Shown: in pieces, positions 6,181-8,866 of the stretch
How positions within the stretch are numbered: the stretch's first letter is position 1
Layout: each line of letters starts with the position of its first letter
Notes under the pieces: model-generated
What the model saw: the letters and a program-made list of their open reading frames with translations, nothing else
Databases searched by the model: none
What the model was told of the DNA's origin: nothing
Source of the DNA: JAUNKE01 sp041784625
Lineage (GTDB): Bacteria; Bacillota; Clostridia; Peptostreptococcales; Filifactoraceae
NCBI GenBank assembly: GCA_041784625.1
Contig: JBHBDS010000049.1
Coordinates: 1 to 8,866, forward strand
Length of the DNA stretch: 8,866 bases
Direction of reading: 5' to 3'
Translations under genes and position numbers: made by a program

Positions 6181-6669
6181 TTAGTCCCCCTTGAGTTTGG
6201 TTTCTAATTTTTTTTGGACGGAATCTGGAATCACGCCATCCACCTTTCCGCCAAATCGTACCACTTCTTTAACTATCGACGAACTGAGGAAAGAATATTT
6301 CGTGTTCGTCATCAAAAAAATGGTTTCTATGTTTGGATTGAGTGTCCGATTCATCTGCGCAATTTGCATCTCGTATTCATAATCCGAAATTGCTCGCAGT
6401 CCTCGCACAATCACATCGATGTCATTTTCTTTGCAATAATCCACCAGCAGTCCGACAAAACTATCGACCTTGACATTGGGAAGATCTTTGATTTCTGCTT
6501 CAATCAGCTCCACTCGCTCTTCCAAACTCAGCAGCCCTTTTTTTGTCGTGTTGATCAACACCGCAACGGTCACTTCGTCAAATAATTTGGAAGCTCTTTT
6601 GATAATATCCAGATGACCATTGGTGAGTGGATCAAAACTTCCTGGATAAATTGCCTTATTATTGCTCAT
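6181..6669 (-). CDS. coaD: Phosphopantetheine adenylyltransferase
   Basis: CoaD catalyses the fourth step of coenzyme A synthesis, joining 4'-phosphopantetheine and ATP to give dephospho-CoA and pyrophosphate in the cytoplasm. It normally works as a hexamer. The 162 residues are the normal length. Visible motifs: YPGSFDPLTNGHLDII (8-23) with the nucleotidyltransferase TNGH (16-19) that binds ATP phosphates; lysines 43-44 followed by LSLEER, at the place of the conserved substrate-binding lysine; RGLRA (89-93); and SFLSSSIVKEV (126-136), the second nucleotide motif. All key positions look intact. The start codon lies inside the end of rsmD (11-base overlap) with AAAGGA eight bases upstream at 6683-6678, so translation is probably coupled. 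The coiled-coil gene begins one base after its stop. Confidence 0.97.
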   Translation of the reverse strand: MSNNKAIYPGSFDPLTNGHLDIIKRASKLFDEVTVAVLINTTKKGLLSLEERVELIEAEIKDLPNVKVDSFVGLLVDYCKENDIDVIVRGLRAISDYEYEMQIAQMNRTLNPNIETIFLMTNTKYSFLSSSIVKEVVRFGGKVDGVIPDSVQKKLETKLKGD

Positions 6670-7228
6670 TCGCTATTTCCTTTGCCAAAAATATTGAAAT
6701 TCTAGTGCTAGAGTACACTCGGTCTTTTGTTTTGGATAGTCCAGCTACCTCGTCGGGAAGAATTTCGCTTTTATCCGTCTCGATAATAACAATTCCTCCT
6801 ACCTGCATTATATTGTATTTTTCTAGTTGTTTCAATATTTTTTGCACAATTCCCTTAGAATATGGCGGATCAACGAGCAAATAATCGATTTTTTCTCCTC
6901 GTTGAAAAAGATATTCGATCATTCTTTCGGCATCGAGATGATGCACACTCGCTCTTTCGACAAGCCTTGTCGCCTCGAGATTTCCTTTGACGAGTGCAAT
7001 GGATTTTTTGTCCAAATCGGAGAAAAAACACCATCTCGCACCACGGGATAGCGCCTCAATTCCAAGCGCCCCACTGCCAGCGAACAAATCGAGCACCACC
7101 GAGTCACGAATGGACGGCCCAATCATATTAAAAATATTTTCTTTCACTCGGTCGAGCGTTGGGCGAACGTTTTGGTCCGCTGGAGCAATCAGTTTTTTTC
7201 CCCTCGCTGTTCCTGCAATCACTCTCAT
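6659..7228 (-). CDS. rsmD: 16S rRNA (guanine966-N2)-methyltransferase
   Basis: RsmD methylates N2 of G966 in 16S rRNA within the small subunit, using S-adenosylmethionine. The 189-residue protein has the family beginning RVIAGTARGKKL (2-13), RPTLDRVKENIFN (22-34), the SAM-binding loop DLFAGSGALGIEALSRGA (47-64), an acidic residue after the second strand (SDLD, 70-73) and the catalytic DPPY (120-123) of amino-N methyltransferases. Length and motifs are complete. The ATG is preceded by AGAAAGG at 7240-7234 with five bases between. Its 3' end overlaps coaD by 11 bases, a common pairing in bacteria. It follows recG after 152 bases, so it may be read through from recG or have its own promoter. I could not identify a clear one. 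Confidence 0.96.
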   Translation of the reverse strand: MRVIAGTARGKKLIAPADQNVRPTLDRVKENIFNMIGPSIRDSVVLDLFAGSGALGIEALSRGARWCFFSDLDKKSIALVKGNLEATRLVERASVHHLDAERMIEYLFQRGEKIDYLLVDPPYSKGIVQKILKQLEKYNIMQVGGIVIIETDKSEILPDEVAGLSKTKDRVYSSTRISIFLAKEIANEQ

Positions 7229-7380
7229 AAAAACCTTTCTGTCTGATTACTGCAAAAATATTCAAAGCCCACCAATTCTATTTTTTTACAAACGATTACA
7301 TCGCCAAAAGCAAAAATTCTGCGACTTCTTACATTTTTTTTGCAAAACATTTATGTTTCCTATATTCTATTTCTTTATCG
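7229..7380. other. Intergenic gap between recG and rsmD
   Basis: These 152 A+T-rich bases hold the rsmD ribosome site, a short perfect inverted repeat AAACATTTATGTTT (7345-7358) and a TAGAAT on the minus strand (7280-7275) that could be a -10 element but has no acceptable -35 partner at the usual distance. No G+C-rich stem with a T-tail in the minus direction was found, so recG transcription may continue into rsmD. No small gene is supported. Confidence 0.55.
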
Positions 7381-8866
7381 TCAGTTGAGTGCAATCTCCG
7401 AAATTTCGCGCTCAAATTTCTTGTCGATGAGCTGTAATAATCTATTGCTCTCCGAGGTATTTTCTTCAAAAATCTTGGCTGCGTCTTTTTGTGCCAGCTC
7501 CATAATCTCGATATGTTTGACAAGATCCGCCACCTTAAACTCTGGCAAACCATGCTGTCTTAGCCCAAACATTTCGCCCGGCCCACGTAGCTGAAGATCT
7601 TTTTCTGCAATCAAAAATCCATCGCTCGTCTCGCTCATAATCTGCATCCGCTGTTTGAGTATGTCGGAATTACCTTGGTAAACGAGCACACAGTACGATT
7701 GCTCGCTGCCTCGACCGACACGTCCACGGAGCTGATGAAGCTGCGATAGCCCGAATCGCTGCGCCTCCTCGACGATCATCACAGTAGCGTTTGGCACATT
7801 GATTCCGACTTCGATCACCGTTGTCGATACGAGCACGTCGATTTTTTTTTGCTCGTAGGCAGCCATGATTTCATTTTTTTCTGACGCCTTGAGCTTGCCG
7901 TGAATCAGTCCCACACGAAATTCTTTGAGCTCGTTGTTTTTGAGATGAATGTAGAGTTCTTGTGCCGATTTGAGATCGAGCTCTTCGCTTTCTTCGACCA
8001 GTGGACAAACGATGTACGCCTGCCTTCCCTTGCGCAGTTCTTCGACGCATCGCTCGTATGCTTTGTGGCGAAGTTTTTGCTCCACTGCCATCGTCTGAAT
8101 CGGAATTCGCCCCTTTGGCATCTGGCGAATGATCGACACATCGAGATCGCCCTGCAAAATCATCGAAAGCGTCCGTGGTATCGGCGTCGCCGTCAGCACC
8201 AAAATATGCGGCGAAATATCGTAGTTGGAATAAAGCATTGATCGTTGCCGCACGCCAAATCGATGCTGCTCATCCGTAATCGCCAGCGCCAGTTTGGCAA
8301 ATTTTACTTTATCCTGAATCAGTGCGTGCGTTCCGATGACGAGATCGCACTGATGATTTTCAATCGCACGATACACTTCGTCCTTTTCTTTTTTGCTCAT
8401 ACTGCCAATCAGCAGCCGTATGCGAATCGGTGTATGCTTGAAAAGCTCTGTCGCCGATTCAAAATGTTGTCTCGCCAAAATTTCTGTCGGCACCATCATC
8501 GCCGCCTGGTAGCCGCTCAGATACGCCGCATAGCTTGCGTAAAACGCCACAATCGTCTTTCCGCTGCCCACATCGCCCTGCACCAAGCGCTGCATCGGAT
8601 AGTTTTTGGAGAGATCGAGCCGAAGATCTTCAAGCACTTTTTGCTGATCCTCGGTCAATTCAAAACTCAAGCCTTTGACAAAAAAATCCAGCTCCCGTGG
8701 AAAATCCAGCGCATACGCATTTTGCCTTTGTCCACGCATCTTGAGCATAAAAATATAGGTTTGCAGTACAAAAAAATCTTGATACACAAATCGGTATCTT
8801 GCAACTTTTAGATCTTGCAAATTTTTGGGAAAATGAATATTTTTCATCGCCAATTCGATCGGGGCA
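7381..8866 (-). CDS. recG: ATP-dependent DNA helicase RecG, C-terminal part (5' end beyond the window)
   Basis: RecG is a superfamily 2 translocase that reverses stalled replication forks and moves Holliday junctions. The reading frame stays open to the right edge, giving about 494 visible residues. Full RecG proteins have roughly 680, so the missing portion is the N-terminal wedge domain that grips the fork. Residue numbers here count from the in-frame TTG at 8853. Visible: the RecG-type NIHFPKNLQDLKVARYRF (5-22); Walker A GDVGSGKT (93-100); PTEILARQH (122-130); the DEQH box (194-197) in TDEQHRFG; motif III TATPIPRTL (221-229); LIHGKLKASEK (316-326); STTVIEVGINVPNA (343-356); and motif VI QLRGRVGRG (374-382). 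The DEQH box plus the C-terminal DGFLIAEKDLQLRGPGEMFG (411-430) region separate it from Mfd and PriA. The TTG and the nearby ATG at 8847 are not starts, because conserved sequence continues past them. rsmD lies downstream in the same direction. Confidence 0.97.
   Translation of the reverse strand, partial: APIELAMKNIHFPKNLQDLKVARYRFVYQDFFVLQTYIFMLKMRGQRQNAYALDFPRELDFFVKGLSFELTEDQQKVLEDLRLDLSKNYPMQRLVQGDVGSGKTIVAFYASYAAYLSGYQAAMMVPTEILARQHFESATELFKHTPIRIRLLIGSMSKKEKDEVYRAIENHQCDLVIGTHALIQDKVKFAKLALAITDEQHRFGVRQRSMLYSNYDISPHILVLTATPIPRTLSMILQGDLDVSIIRQMPKGRIPIQTMAVEQKLRHKAYERCVEELRKGRQAYIVCPLVEESEELDLKSAQELYIHLKNNELKEFRVGLIHGKLKASEKNEIMAAYEQKKIDVLVSTTVIEVGINVPNATVMIVEEAQRFGLSQLHQLRGRVGRGSEQSYCVLVYQGNSDILKQRMQIMSETSDGFLIAEKDLQLRGPGEMFGLRQHGLPEFKVADLVKHIEIMELAQKDAAKIFEENTSESNRLLQLIDKKFEREISEIALN

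Noticed and set aside
7305..7330. GCAGAATTTTTGC followed by TTTT on the minus strand as a recG terminator
   Set aside because: The stem would need a loop too small to form or reduce to about four weak pairs, so it is unlikely to terminate transcription.
8245..8811. Open frame of 188 codons on the plus strand opposite recG
   Set aside because: It is fully antisense to the conserved helicase motifs of RecG, and its composition (rich in His, Arg and Gln) is typical of a shadow frame.
1..8866. An undescribed defence, mobile or secretion system
   Set aside because: Every substantial gene matches a known housekeeping or sugar uptake family. There are no integrase, transposase, phage, toxin-antitoxin or CRISPR-like features, and the gaps are short and without supported genes.

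Overview
The window reads as an ordinary stretch of chromosome from a low-to-moderate G+C Gram-positive bacterium, most likely an anaerobic member of the Clostridia or a relative. That placement rests on strong AGGAGG-type ribosome sites, on the neighbourhood recG - rsmD - coaD - coiled-coil gene - tmcAL (a familiar Bacillota arrangement), and on the fructose operon type. No species is claimed. No mobile element, CRISPR array, rRNA or tRNA was seen.

Left part (1 to about 2980, plus strand): the fructose utilisation operon. The last codons of a probable DeoR-type regulator (FruR) overlap the start of 1-phosphofructokinase (fruK), which is followed closely by a one-chain fructose PTS permease of domain order IIA-IIB-IIC (fruA). 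FruA imports fructose as fructose 1-phosphate, FruK converts that to fructose 1,6-bisphosphate, and the regulator presumably senses the pathway. The operon ends at a strong hairpin (3067-3126) that has T-runs in both directions and so can also serve the convergent genes on the other strand. A very T-rich stretch follows.

Right part (3222 to the end, minus strand, described in transcription order from right to left): the C-terminal two thirds of the RecG helicase (cut by the window edge), a 152-base gap, then rsmD (16S rRNA m2G966 methyltransferase), coaD (phosphopantetheine adenylyltransferase, coenzyme A synthesis) and a small acidic coiled-coil protein. These last three are packed with overlapping or touching ends. 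A compact hairpin with a T-rich tail sits directly on the stop codon of the coiled-coil gene and probably ends or attenuates this transcript. Then come tmcAL (tRNA-Met ac4C34 synthesis) and tcdA (cyclic t6A37 synthesis) only 10 bases apart, both acting on the tRNA anticodon loop. After a 167-base gap lies a small DUF1294 membrane protein that converges on fruA.

The window is conserved housekeeping and sugar uptake. I found no convincing undescribed system. The points most worth a second look are the terminator overlapping a stop codon inside the rsmD-coaD-tmcAL cluster, the coiled-coil gene of unsettled function, and the pairing of two anticodon-loop modification genes.
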